Part shown: in pieces, positions 13,401 to 22,841 of the stretch
How positions within the stretch are numbered: the first letter of the stretch is position 1
Layout of the letters: the number at the start of each line of letters is the position of its first letter
NCBI GenBank assembly: GCA_035222895.1
Contig: JAVYIG010002375.1
Location: forward strand, 62,001 to 126,000
Reading direction: 5' to 3'
From: Strongylocentrotus droebachiensis
Taxonomy: Eukaryota > Echinodermata > Echinoidea > Camarodonta > Strongylocentrotidae
Length of the DNA stretch: 64,000 bases
Translations under genes and position numbers: made by a program
Notes under the pieces: generated by a model
The model's input: the letters and a program-made list of their open reading frames with translations, nothing else
The model's database searches: none
What the model was told of the DNA's origin: nothing

Positions 13401-16400
13401 AATTCCATCGACTTCGTCTCGAGCGACAGTAGAGTTTCGAGCTCACCTTGGGCAATAGTTTTAACCGTGCCCCTAAAAGCAGTCAATATTATATCCATCG
13501 CGTAAGATACCCAAGGCGCTCCAAAATTTAGGTCTCTGATTGGTCGGGGTCATAGCAGGATGTAACTTCCCCTTGAGCCTAGAGAAACAGCTATCCCTCT
13601 CATAGCAGGCAATATCGGTATAATATGACACCCCCTGCCAGTCAATATCTATATAATACGTGTAGGGATATACACGCAATACTCTTTAATGAGTACATTT
13701 CCCTACAAATAGAAATACATATTGACAGGCAGTTTTGGCAAAAATATCTTTTATGTGAGTTGATCCGAGGGATGTTGTGGTCCACAACTTTTAGCTGTTT
13801 ATACATTTCATACTTTGAGTATGAGGGTATTTAAAGAGCCATCCTTTTCAGTGAACAGAATTTAAAAAAAACCTCACAATTTACTTTCACCTTTCCGGGA
13901 ACTCAACCTTCTCTTTAAAGAAAAAATATATGCTTTACTGCCTGAATAAAGAGATTTAGGCAATTTTAGTTCGTTTATGACATATTTTGGATAACGTCCG
14001 TGTATATGTGTTTTCTTTTGTTTTGACTGAAGCTGTATATTCATTTGACTTACCATAAATAACCATGCATTCATTTTAATGGACCCTTGAAAAACATCCT
14101 GCATAAAGACAAATGTAAGGAGAAAAGAAAAGATTGCTGTAGTAAGATTAAAATATTTAATGTCTGTTTGAACATGTTGACGGTGAATCTACTACGACAA
14201 CATTTTTTTAAACTATGATTTGAAGTGAATCATTTGGACAAAATTTAAACCTCGTCTATCCATATAAGCCTAACATATTATATGATATGATCGAGGTTTC
14301 AAAAGAGCACCCCCTCAAATGTCATGAATACCAACATAGCAATATATATTCAAAGCTTAAATGGATAGTTGAGTTCTTGTTTAAGACCGCAAATGCCTTC
14401 AAAGTGCATGGTTATTGCTCGTATTCTTATTTATGACATTTCTAGTGCTCTTTTAGGACCTAATATTGCTATGAAGGTAATTTTAGACCCCGAAATGTGT
14501 GTAATTTAGCCAATACGATCATATCAATTTAGCTCCACTTTTAAAAAAATACGGTGAAGTTTAATTAATCAATTAATAATAACAATACACGGGCCGGCTG
14601 ATAATTACCCTTTTAACAATGATACGTGCCCCTTTTCCTTTCTTATAAGGAACCTATCCCTTTTTCATAAATGCCCCTATCAAAATCTGATGGGCGCCTC
14701 TTTTCCGTCGACAAATGCCCATTTCCCATTCTCATACGTACACTTTTCATCCCTGGTGAGTACCCCTTTTTTAGGTGTAAGAAGTGCCCCATTTTCACCT
14801 CTGATAATTACCCGTTGTACTTTGACACGTGCTCCTTTTCTTTTTTAATAAGTGTCCCCTTTTCCTCTCATCATTAAACGTGCCCCTAATTTCAAGCGAC
14901 TAGGAGCAATATCCCCCAAAGCTCGCTCGCTATGCTCGCTCGCATTTATAGATGTTATAATTATCTTACTTATCAAAGGTCTTTTCAGTTTTCTGTTATG
15001 AGAATGTGCTTATAACCCCATCAGGATTGGGTTCTTCCTCTTTATAAGATGTAATTTTTCGCACTGCGACCTCACAAATCTTAATTTTTGTTCTCGCTCG
15101 CTTTGATCGCTCGCAAATGAATTTTCAGACCATCACACCCAACTGCAAAGTATGATGCTTAAGCAATATCTTATATGATATATAAAGATAAAAATATATT
15201 GAAATCATCCCTGATAATGTAATTACAATATAGGGGTATATACCAATGTCTAAAAAATTGTATATTTTCGCTTTGAGATTTCCCTATGTAGGTGCCCTTC
15301 CCCCCCCAGAAAGTGCCCTTTTTTATTGGTGCCCCCCCCCCCCCACTTTGGAAGTCGCTCCACCGCCTCTGGCTCAGGCATAATACCATTTCTGGATAGT
15401 ATATTATATCAAGGAGCACTGTCAGCGGATGTCTTCAACAGTATTTCACAGAAATGCGTCTTGAAAATAAAGACTCAACCAATTTGGGCAAATATGGTTG
15501 TATTTCTTTTTAAAAGATTGCCCATCTGCTGGTACCGGAGAGAGTCGCCCCACATTTTAGGAAGTAAGCCCGTTTTATTTGACCCCCCCCCCCCCTGAAT
15601 TTTAGACCGATTCAAGACCGTTTCCAGAGGTCTGGTTCTGATTAATGACCGTAATAAGATTTGAGACAAAATCAAGTTCGATGACTTTAGGCATAATCTT
15701 GAAAATATCTAGTGGTTGTCTAAGTCACAACCCCCCTACCAAAGACCGAATAATAATGTTATTTTATCCAAGCACAAGATGAGATAATTTCAAGATCATA
15801 AATCGAGAAACATGGAGAACATAAATAACATAGAATCAAGTCGATGTGTGCTGGATTTTCACAGTGTAACACTACGTTGGTGTCCAAATTATAACTGATT
15901 GGAAGAAATTAACTTACCATTTCTCTCATGCTGCTCAAACTCATTTGGATATTGACATTAAGACTCTCGTTGTGAGTAGGAAGAAGACGCTTGTCATAGC
16001 TGGAAAACAAATCTGCTTTCAAACGAGCTTCAACTGCTTAAAATAGAACGGAAAAACCCAGAAGAAAAGCATAATGTAAACAAAAATACTACCAAACTTT
16101 GACAGAGTTAACATAATAGTTAGCATGGAAGATACAAAATACCAGAATATAACAAAAAGACAGAAAAAAAATAATATAAATAGTATTACCAAGCTTGGAG
16201 TGAGTTCACATAATAGTTAGCATACAAAATACGAAATACCAGAATAGAACGGGAAAACACAAACAGACAAAGCATAATGTAAAAAAAAACTAGTACCTAA
16301 CTTCGAGTGAGTTAACATAATAGTTAGCATGGAAGATACAAAATACCAGAATAGAACAAAAACAGAAAAAGCATAATGTAAGAAAACTATAACCAAACTT

Positions 16401-17023
16401 CGAGTGAGTTCACATAATAGTTAGTATAGAAAATACGAAATACCAGAATAGAACGTACAAACAAACACACAGAAAATGCATATTGTAAAGTAGGTATTAC
16501 CATACTTCAAGTGAGTTCACATAATAGGTAGCACGGAAGATAAAAATACCTAAACACCAATATATTTCCCCACAGTATGTTTGAAGGATATGAAGAATGT
16601 TGTAATGAGACTGAGGGGGGTGGGGGGGGGGGGGGTGGGGGGGGGGGGGGGGTAGAGGATCATATGACAGTGACATGCAATAAAATGAATATCGTTAAAT
16701 TTTCCTTAGGAAAACACGAGTGTATAGGAAGGAATACTTATTCTGTGAAAAATCGAAAACATCGAAAGCTATTTGTTAGATAAACAAAATGAAGCCTAAA
16801 AGAAGCATGGAATAATATGTATTATAATGGGTAATTTCATTTTATTATACACCTTTTATATATGACTTACCTTTGTTGTGGAGGGGGGGGGGGGGTGTTA
16901 CTGAAACCGACAATAATTTCAATTCTTTTTAAGAGTATCACGCAGAAACTCACCCTGTTGGGCGGTTGTCCTTGTCAACATTCCCATGAAGAACAGCATT
17001 AATGATCCCAAAGAGAACTTCAT
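4479..17023 (-). CDS. Gene A: alpha-type nicotinic-receptor-like Cys-loop channel subunit, 7 coding exons
   Basis: Predicted ligand-gated cation channel subunit of the cell membrane. Coding exons run 16954-17023, 15918-16033, 14054-14098, 12916-13025, 12415-12550, 5638-6126 and 4479-4583, all with GT/AG borders and matching phases, giving 356 aa. Signal peptide is residues 1-23 (starts MKFSLGSLMLFF). The Cys-loop is C147 to C161 with exactly 13 residues between. The aromatic box looks complete: Y112 (loop A), W168 (B), Y209 and Y216 (C), W79 (D). Vicinal C211-C212 mark an alpha-type subunit. M1 is about 234-254, M2 258-278, M3 288-309, M4 332-354, and the protein ends soon after M4. Exons 3 (45 nt) and 4 (110 nt) have the sizes typical of nicotinic receptor genes. 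Odd points are a very short M3-M4 loop of about 22 residues and a hydrophobic M2. A Ty3/Gypsy element sits in the intron between exons 5 and 6. Ligand unknown; acetylcholine or another amine is inference. Confidence 0.88.
4725..5272. mobile_element. MITE with large central hairpin, downstream region of gene A exon 6
   Basis: Inverted ends GGGACTTTTAGA / TCTAAAAGTCCC. The centre holds a near-perfect hairpin with arms 4932-4976 and 4990-5033, flanked by further inverted matches (AATATACAGTTCCTC). Unit B reads straight through this site near 26522 (CATCGATATAACCGAGG), an empty site. It lies in the last intron of gene A. A related shorter copy is at 59408-59556. Confidence 0.75.
6888..7060. mobile_element. 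G-run-rich MITE-like repeat (copy 1)
   Basis: Shares TAAGGTCACCTTTTTAGGTC, AGCCATGGGCATAATTTT and several long G/C runs with 46445-46640, where it lies in the opposite orientation. Ends in GCGTACGCGCCTG. Sits 50 bp from the Ty3/Gypsy 5' LTR and is absent from unit B. Confidence 0.55.
7112..7284 (+). repeat. 5' LTR of the Ty3/Gypsy element
   Basis: 173 bp, starts TGTGTCAATATTG and ends CTTGAAACA; the matching copy is at 11891-12063. Flanked on the left by CTGTG (7107-7111). Confidence 0.93.
7493..11563 (+). CDS. Gag-Pol polyprotein of the Ty3/Gypsy element (1356 aa)
   Basis: One open frame. In order: a Gag region (about residues 1-230), paired CCHC-like zinc knuckles (about 245-285), an aspartic protease with a DSGATVSVLP motif (about 330), reverse transcriptase with VADDIIIWG (about 620), RNase H with TDASATGLGAV (about 760), an integrase zinc domain (H-H-C-C) and a catalytic core containing SDNGPPFSS, then a basic C-terminus. 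These carry out capsid assembly, polyprotein cleavage, reverse transcription and integration of the element. ATGs at 7493 and 7514 are both possible starts. Gag and Pol are fused in one frame, so no frameshift site is needed. Likely intact as a fossil; activity is not claimed. Confidence 0.93.
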   Translation: MFAVVYNMPDTVSPEGTEDDLQGAHFVKPSVQPPGHFHAAAGNVGLVEGWKIWRQQWDNYTILTNLSKQPDRYQTALLLHSVGQDCLRVYNGMKFANAAESVKCSVILHKFDKHFLGESREFFERFKFNQRSQEDGESIEQYVTALRTMSKTCGFCDCMNDKLLVDRVLLGVRDDRMRELLISKSDLDLSTAIDVCKAVEATSTHMKALKNEEINRVNRKPFPKHAKTGSGKQKFVKQKPKELKKCKFCNKSHEMKKECCPAWGQKCNECHKPNHFKGSAVCTSKSVHQLEDDEYSSTESISVVQINTVSPEDGPIFCNMLLNGRRVQFQLDSGATVSVLPQKFLSEEDVVRNECIHLRMWNHSPLLRAVGKCKVVTRNPATGKKYRIDYVIVKEDLTPLLSKTASEKMQLITVHYESMEIVHNIFPENVCNLAPENLHKEYPVVFSSSVTGTLPGNDVHLTVMDDATPSVRPARVIPESLRSIVKDELDALQTRDLIEEVSSPTDWVSQMAVVQKKSGKVRVCLDPRPLNLVLKREHYPLPVLDDILPQLSNATVFSICDLKDGYLHCVLDDDSSLLTTFATPWGRYKWKRLPFGLKVSSEIFQKRLHLALDGLQGVRCVADDIIIWGNSDAEHDTRLQSLLQRCQTVGIVLNKEKCQFRLKEISFLGHIVSNSGLKADPSKIDAILNMSSPTCKDDIHRLRGMVNYLARYLPKLSDVMKPLNDLTHNNSAWTWDSNHDKAFRLLKEMLIQAPVLAFYNQSKPLQIQTDASATGLGAVMLQDGQPIAYASRMLSDPETRYSVIEKEMLAIVFALEKWNQFTFGRKTTVYSDHKPLECIVKKALDKAPKLLQGMLLRAMAYDVEVKYLKGKDNILADALSRASLPYESGQHDLEVVNAVKLLSLPDDKIAEIKRQTTQDPTLSQLKDTILDGWPDNKTKLPLSLTPYFSFRDELSVTDDLIFKGERLVIPKQMRRQIKEELHIGHNGVEGTLRRAREYVYWPGMNKEIKEWIQTCETCQENLVSQPAQPLMSHPISDRPWSRIGIDLFHHDNENYLIMVCYYSNFFEIEKLQRTTAPAVTKRLKRHIGRYGVPEIIVSDNGPPFSSRDFAEFAKEMGIKHNTISPHNSKANGKAESAVKTAKRLLTKCKDTGDNVDLALLNVRNTPTQGTKTSPAQRFMGRRTRTLLPTTTQLLMPDRDSGPDVKKLNSNQRRQENYFNRNTRKLKDLPLGATVRVKPYNHGKKWKKAVILKKLDDRSYEVRCDGQTLRRNREHLRATSSTSDTLDPIPNMFNWECQDNNQPKVRTTEQRQSTTTSPVKFRGDGTSETLDENNTSSLRRSNRQRREPHKMKDFVTF
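11891..12063 (+). repeat. 3' LTR of the Ty3/Gypsy element
   Basis: 173 bp, reads identical to 7112-7284. Preceded by the purine tract AAAGAAGGGAGGA and followed by the target duplication CTGTG (12064-12068). Confidence 0.93.
12207..12333. repeat. Old hairpin repeat shared by both units (unit A copy)
   Basis: Imperfect inverted arms: GGGTTACGCCATGTAAATC...TTCGAAGGAATCAG against the reverse complement of CTATTCCTTTGAAAGAATTACATGGTGTTGACCCC. The matching copy in unit B is at about 28458-28570, so the insertion is older than the duplication. Confidence 0.5.
13337..13490. repeat. Old hairpin MITE shared by both units (unit A copy)
   Basis: Inverted ends ATATTGACTGCTTTT / AAAAGCAGTCAATAT with inner arms AAAACTATTGC / GCAATAGTTTT. 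The unit B copy is at about 31259-31403. It lies in the intron between exons 3 and 4 of the receptor genes. Confidence 0.6.
14600..14890 (+). repeat. Degenerate minisatellite, about 27-bp period (TGCCCCTTTT core)
   Basis: About ten loosely repeated units with a core like TGCCCCTTTTCC or TACCCCTTTT. It lies in a roughly 1-kb stretch (about 14380-15370) that is private to unit A. The 68-codon frame across it is best read as a by-product of the repeats. Nearby, GCTCGCTCGC repeats occur at 14931-14953 and 15095-15115. Confidence 0.4.
16040..16545. repeat. Intron 1 minisatellite of gene A, about 100-bp period, about 5 units
   Basis: Units contain AGCATAATGTAA, TTCGAGTGAGTTCACATAAT and ATACAAAATACCAGAATAGA. 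The array begins directly upstream of the exon 2 acceptor. Gene B has about 3 units at 33130-33410. Confidence 0.75.
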
Positions 17024-17214
17024 GGCTGAGGATATTATCTGAGAAGAAAATTATGAAATATAATATTAAAAAAAAGAGAAGACTGCAATAATAACAACAA
17101 CAGTTTTCTTTTTCTTTTCTTTTCTTTTCTTTATTTCAACTCTTTATTTGGATTATAAAAAAACTCTTTATACGTGACACACAATTCTCCGACCTACTCC
17201 TGTTACAGCGTCAT

Positions 17215-17458
17215 GTGCCCCCCCCCCCCCCCCCACCCCCCCCTCCTGGCTGCTACCAACTCAAGCAGGCCTCTGCATTTATCTTGATTCTTTTATTTAC
17301 CTCCGTACTTTCAAGTTTTCAATTATATCTACGTATTTTTTGTATTTCAGTTGTCACATTTTAGGTAAATCAATTAAATTATATTCTTTTAATATTGTTT
17401 TAATATTTTGTATCTGATTTCCAATAAATGCAGAAACATCTGCTCTAAAGACCCAAAA

Positions 17459-17489
<31 letters not shown>

Positions 17490-19219
17490 CTAATGATAAT
17501 TATACTTATGATGATAACAATGATGATAATAAAGATAATGATAACAACAACACTAATAACGATGGTGATGATAATACTACTGTACTGGGCATTTCTATAC
17601 TATAGCGCTCATATCCCCAACACAAGTTGCCCAAGGCGCTTCGTATTACAGGCGAATCACATAATATTAAACTACATAAAACCTTCGTATCATAACATGG
17701 AATATTGCACTAAACCCTGCTAAAAGTTTCAAAGTTCTGGCGAACGGAAAATTACAATCTCATAAAATCTGTGTAAAAGTAAAGGATTTTTAGTCAGTAT
17801 CGTGCCATCCACTGCCTCTCATGCAACACGTTTGTTTGATCCATGGTTTTACAACACAGCCATGTGTAATCCCCGTTTATTTCTTCAGCTACTTGAGGTC
17901 AGGTTGACCCACGCCCCCCTTAAAAAGGGAACACAAGCGACTCTTAAGGTGAATAGGGCGACCGCACCGAAATATCTTGGTTTGACGATTGATTTATTGT
18001 ATGATTTTGGCTGCTATACCAACCTGGTATGAAGCTGGTATCATCTTACCAAACGACTGAAAATGAAATGAAAACTTTGGTTCAATTCCAAAATTAATTC
18101 CCTCCGTCAATGCAAGTTCAAGTTTAAGCTCACTTTATTCAATACTTTCATTAAAAATATACAAAGGAAAACAAACATATAGAAGTTAAAAATATAATAC
18201 ATGTACATGTATCAATATATTAACATGAGAATAACACAAGTGGGGAAGACATGAAGAACAAGGGGAAAACATTTAAAACATGTACATTAATGAAAGTAAA
18301 TGTATAGAAAACTAAGTAAGGCCTACATTATTGAAATTATTATTTTTTTTTTAAGGAAGAAGAAAAAAAAGGAAACAATTTGAATTTACACATACACCTT
18401 TCCCATACACACCAACACACACTTTTATCTGCCTGATGAAACTTAGAAATATAGGTTATTGCATTATTGAGTATTGTTTAATAAATACAATTTAAATTTT
18501 CTTTTAAAACTATTTAGCGATGGGCTGGTAAATAAACGCCCAAACTTCAACAAGATGTAGAGTATTTACGTTCCGGTGCAGTGTGTTTTTGTTAATACTA
18601 TTTGATGACACATAAATATCACATAAAAGGCTGAATACTCCAGCTAAATTGATTTTCATTCACGCCACATCATCAACATTCAACCAAAACAAAGTGCGAA
18701 CGCATTTCACCAGACCATGCTCTACAAATGATGACTATAATTTAAAAAATACGTGTAGTCAGCTATTAGGGAAAATTATTGTAACGTAAAAACGTATAAG
18801 TAGTGTCGTTTCGTCACAAACTTTAAGTGTATTAAGAAAGAGAACGAATGAAGGAGAGAGAGAGAGAAAGAGAGAGAGCGAGGGTGTGTGTGTGGGGGGG
18901 GGGGGAGATGTAAGGGTAGGTGTGTGTGTGTGTGTGTGTGTGTGTTAATATGAAAGAGAGAGAGAGAGAGGTAGTGCGCAAAATTACGTGACAAAATGTA
19001 AGTAAATATTTAAATATAAGATAGGACTTGCAAAAATACAAATCACGACTATGAATATGTACATGTATACTTTAAAATTATCCATGTACCACATAAATAT
19101 AAACTTTCTAATTGTTTTTGAGCAAGACCAGGGTATGTTGTACGCTACGAAATCGACTTCATGTACGATTCTAATATTTCTTATCAGCATTATTCATTCG
19201 AGAAATTACGGTTACCGTT
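17215..19219. repeat. Composite 2-kb insert private to unit A
   Basis: Unit B reads ACAGCGTCAAGTTTGGAT without interruption (about 34110-34127). In unit A about 2 kb separates ACAGCGTCA from AGTTTGGAT. The insert holds a C-run (17218-17243), an AAT microsatellite (17456-17490), an L2/CR1-like retroposon tail-like stretch from about 18115, and GA/GT microsatellites (18855-18970). No gene is supported. It lies between the non-coding first exon and the ATG exon of gene A. Confidence 0.5.
18855..18970. repeat. Compound GA / GT microsatellite
   Basis: Runs of GA, then GT, a G-run, GT again and GA, within the 2-kb insert of unit A. Confidence 0.9.
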
Positions 19220-19379
19220 CTCAAGTTTGGATCAGACCATATCCAATAATTGTCTTTAAAAAAAAAACTTTCGATGTCACTTGTTGTTGCCATTATTATC
19301 AGTAACATATGGAACATCAATTACCAAATGCAATGAACTTGCCTTTTTGACATCAACAATTAAAATTTAGCAAACTTAC

Positions 19380-19471
19380 TTTGATCTCTGGAAGCTTGGA
19401 ACATGTAAGTGAGAGGACGTGTGTCGAAATCGAAGACTGCGTAACAAACGCAAATGGCTATCGAGTATATA
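19380..19471 (-). promoter_or_regulatory. Gene A non-coding first exon with TATA box and initiator
   Basis: The ATG exon of gene A is preceded by a good splice acceptor (CTTCTCAG just before ATAATATCCTCAGCC), so an upstream untranslated exon is expected. A donor (AAAGTAAGTTT, reverse strand) lies at 19379-19378. About 60 nt upstream is a CAGT initiator-like site (A at 19438), with TATATA at 19466-19471, 33 nt further upstream. The same arrangement and spacing occurs in gene B. The predicted first exon is about 19380-19438. Start site and exon are inferred from motifs and conservation only. Confidence 0.5.
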
Positions 19472-19589
19472 GCTGCGAGAACACCATAACATAATTTCAA
19501 TAATATGCCTGTGTACGTGACATTGAGCGTGTCTAGTTGATCTAGTGTCAACATAACGCGGTGAACTGGCTCTGATAGGAAATCCGGTT

Positions 19590-20258
19590 CTAGGACACCT
19601 ACCCGCTGGACAACCACCCTCCGGATAACCACCCCTAGAACAACAACCCCCTTGGACAACTACCTCCTAGGGCAACCACCCTCTAGGACGACTACCCCCC
19701 CCCGGACAATTCCATCTAGGATGATAACCCCACATCTAACTACCCCCTATGACAACCACCCTCCAGGAAAACACCCCCCGGACAACTACCCCCCCCCCCA
19801 GACAACTACCTCCTAAGACAAAAAAGTACCTCCAGGACAACAACCCCCGGACAACTACCCCCATGCAGACATCTACCCCCCATCTAACTACCCCCCTACA
19901 GTATATGACAACTACCCCTAGACAACTACCGCCTACGCCAACCACTTTCTAGGACAATTACCCCCGGACAACTATCCTAGGGGGTAGTTGTCTGGGGGAT
20001 ATTTGTCCGGGGGTAGTTGTCCTAGAGTGTGGTTTCCCTAGGGGATAGTTGTCTGGGGGTAGTTGTCCGGGGGTAGTTGTCCTGGAGGGTGGTTGTCCTA
20101 GGGGGTAGTTGTCCGGGAGGTTGTCCTTGGGGTGAGTCGTTCTAGAGGGTGGGTGACCTAGGGGGTAATTGTCCTAGGGGGTAGTTGTCCTAGAGGGTGG
20201 TTATCCGGGGGGATCCGGGGGGATCCGGGATGGTTGTCCAGGGGTAGGTGTCCGGATA
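19590..20258. mobile_element. Foldback element of inverted ~15-bp tandem repeats, upstream of gene A
   Basis: The left arm (19590-19979) is made of degenerate units like GGACAACTACCCCCT; the right arm (19980-20258) is made of their reverse complements like AGGGGGTAGTTGTCC. The ends are AGGACACCTACCC and GGGTAGGTGTCC. Sea urchin TU elements and Drosophila FB elements are known for long inverted repeats built of short tandem units; kinship here is inferred from structure alone. No coding frame. Confidence 0.7.
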
Positions 20259-20695
20259 TGGGGAAATCCGTCCGTCGTTACCATGTTTTTACTATCTGCT
20301 GGTTACATTAATATCATTGAGACCAGGTACGTTATCGAACCAATCTGTTTTCCAACCGATTGGACATTTGGTAAACGCTAAAGAATATGGAAATTTGTAT
20401 TAACAAGGGTTTCTTTTCTGCCTATCACAGTTACTACTGTTATTTTTGGAGATGATCGAGCTATAGTAATAAACCACGAATCAAAGGTAACAAATCGTCT
20501 TGATTTTTGATGGTATGAATTTAATTCTGATGTTGTTTAAGGGATTATTAATTTGTAAAACTGGGTAGGACTATAAGTTTTAATCTCATGTTTCGCATTC
20601 TTCATGTGCTTCCTCTTCTTCTTTTTTTCTTCTAATATTCTACTCTTTTCTTCTCTCTCTCTCTTTCTCTCTCTCTCTCTTATAATATGCTTTAA

Positions 20696-21227
20696 AGGTA
20701 CTATGTCCCTTTTGCAGCCAACCTCAAATTCTGTAGAACTTTGCAGGAATTATGAATATGTCATGTATGTCCTATCTGTGAAATTTAAACGTTAGCAGTG
20801 TCCTCATATTCAAATTATGCAAGGAAACCCGTTTACTTGCTAGACTTCACTGTCAGACACTATTGAGTGACTGACTGGCTTTATTTCTTCTTTGGTAATA
20901 ACATACATGAAAAGAGTTGTAAAGGGTACATGAGCATTTGTCTACATCAATAACCCACTTCTTGTGATGGCCAAGATTAAACTGATTGAATCTTTGCGCA
21001 GCATAAAACGTATGACCATTCGGTACAATTGTCTGAAAATCAAGACTATTACTTTTGGGCTCTATAGCCCTAAAGTCGATTTGACAACTAATAGTCATTA
21101 TTTTCCCACTTGAAGACATTTTCAAGCCCCACCTTTTTTAGGGAAGTTCTAAATTAGTATTATCTTTCAAATGCAGTTGGAATTTAACTTTTTCATTTTT
21201 TGGGCCTGCAAATGGGACATAGTACCT
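20696..21227. mobile_element. TTAA-flanked MITE (copy 1)
   Basis: 532 bp with inverted ends AGGTACTATGTCCCTTTTGC / GCAAATGGGACATAGTACCT, flanked by TTAA on both sides, as for piggyBac-type insertions. A related copy is at 25223-25732. No transposase frame. Confidence 0.78.
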
Positions 21228-21548
21228 TTAAAGTGCATTGCATTGTGTGTGAGTGAGTGAGTATGGCTGAGTGTGTTTGCAAGATATTTGTGATTGTTTT
21301 GTAAAAGTATGAATATAGGGCCTACATATATGTCATTTTTTTTGGTTTTGTTTGTTATAGTATGTTTTTATCAAATTGTATTAAATTGTATGTTAATGGG
21401 CCCTATTTACAAGCTTTGCTTCTCGGGGGTTCATAGCCTGTCATCATATTTGTACCAGTACCAGTGTGATTGTAAATTGTTTTTAATGATTGGCTGAATA
21501 AATTGAATTGAATTGAATTGAATGTAAGCTAATTGCCCCGACCCAACA

Positions 21549-21801
21549 CTACTTTGAAAGCATGTATATTCCTGGAACACGTTTTCAAACGAACTAGAAC
21601 TTTTGGTTATCTTTTTCTTTCATGAATTCATTTAATGTACGTTGCATTTTACATTGAACTGTTTGCATGTTTTTTAAACTGAAGAATGAATAAAGAAGGA
21701 ACTGAACTTAACTGAACTATACTTTAGGAGGTCCATGAACTACTTTGAAAGCATGTATATTCCTGAACACGTTTTCAAACGAACTAGAACCTTTGGTTAT
21801 C
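21549..21801. repeat. 62-bp direct repeats around a short retroposon-like insert
   Basis: ACTTTGAAAGCATGTATATT...GGTTATC occurs at 21549-21611 and again at 21739-21801 with few changes. The 127 bp between them ends with an AACTGAACTTAACTGAAC repeat like a retroposon tail. Confidence 0.6.
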
Positions 21802-22841
21802 ATGCTTTGCTATAGTTGAGGGGCAGCTGGGAAAACATGTTTCAATTAAGTTGTTTTCTGTCTGCCTGGTATATGATGACTACTTCGAAATACAGAAATT
21901 TTTGGAACGCTTTTATTTTTCGAATAAACTTGGTGTTAATAATGCTTCACTAGAGTTAGAGAGTGTAAAAATACTTGTCATTGAGCATTTGTTTCGGTTT
22001 TCTTCTTCTTCTTCTTTTTTTTTTTATAGAATTCCTACCAAGAATTATAAAGAAATGGATATATATACATTCCTAATCTGTTATGTGTGACATTTTTTAA
22101 GCTGAGTACTATATTCCTTTTTTGTCATTCTTAAAAAAAATCTCTCTTGCCAGGTTGTTCTTTGCGTTGTACATGAGTATTCTAGATTTCCTACGACGTC
22201 GTTAGAGAACTGGGAATTGAGCAATTATTGAAAATACTGAGCGTATCAATCAATAATTAAGTCTGATTTAATCACTGTGAGAAAAAAATCTTAGAAAGAG
22301 AATGTTTACAAGTACGACCATATTGAAAGCTTCAGATTTTATTCCCAGTTCATGTTTGTTTAGTCACTATTGCGACCATTATACAAAATAAGGGAAGTTT
22401 AAATAAATTTCTTTAGATACAAATAGAAATTTCTATGTATTCCATATACCATGATACAGGGTAGCACATACAATGATCTTGATCTTGTATGGGGCCCTGC
22501 AAGTGAAAAAAGACGAAAAGTTAATTGGGGTTACATACCAGAGGCGGTCATGGTGGTGGATCGTCTTTCATAATGGGGCGCCAAAAAGGGGGACTTTTTT
22601 TAATAAAGGAGAATCTACAAAGGGTAACCAAAAAGTGGAAATTCAAATTTGAGACATTGGTATACAACCGAGCCAGCGTTGTAGTCAAGGCACAAACCCT
22701 CAAGGCCTAGGTTTTAATCAGCAAGTCTAAGGCTAAGGCAAAGGCTTGAAAACTCAAAGCCAAGACTAAAATATTTAAATTTAACATTCGAAGACTGGGG
22801 TTTGCACAAAAAAAAGATACAAAGAGAATGTGCTTTTATTA

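Noticed and set aside
14671-14877. 68-codon frame with Cys/Pro/Phe pattern
   Set aside because: It coincides with a degenerate 27-bp repeat; the pattern reflects the repeat period, not a protein family.
17802-18032. Open frame ending KYLGLTIDLLYDF, resembling a LINE reverse transcriptase C-terminal motif
   Set aside because: Too short, no other reverse transcriptase motif nearby, and the stretch lies in a composite repeat insert.
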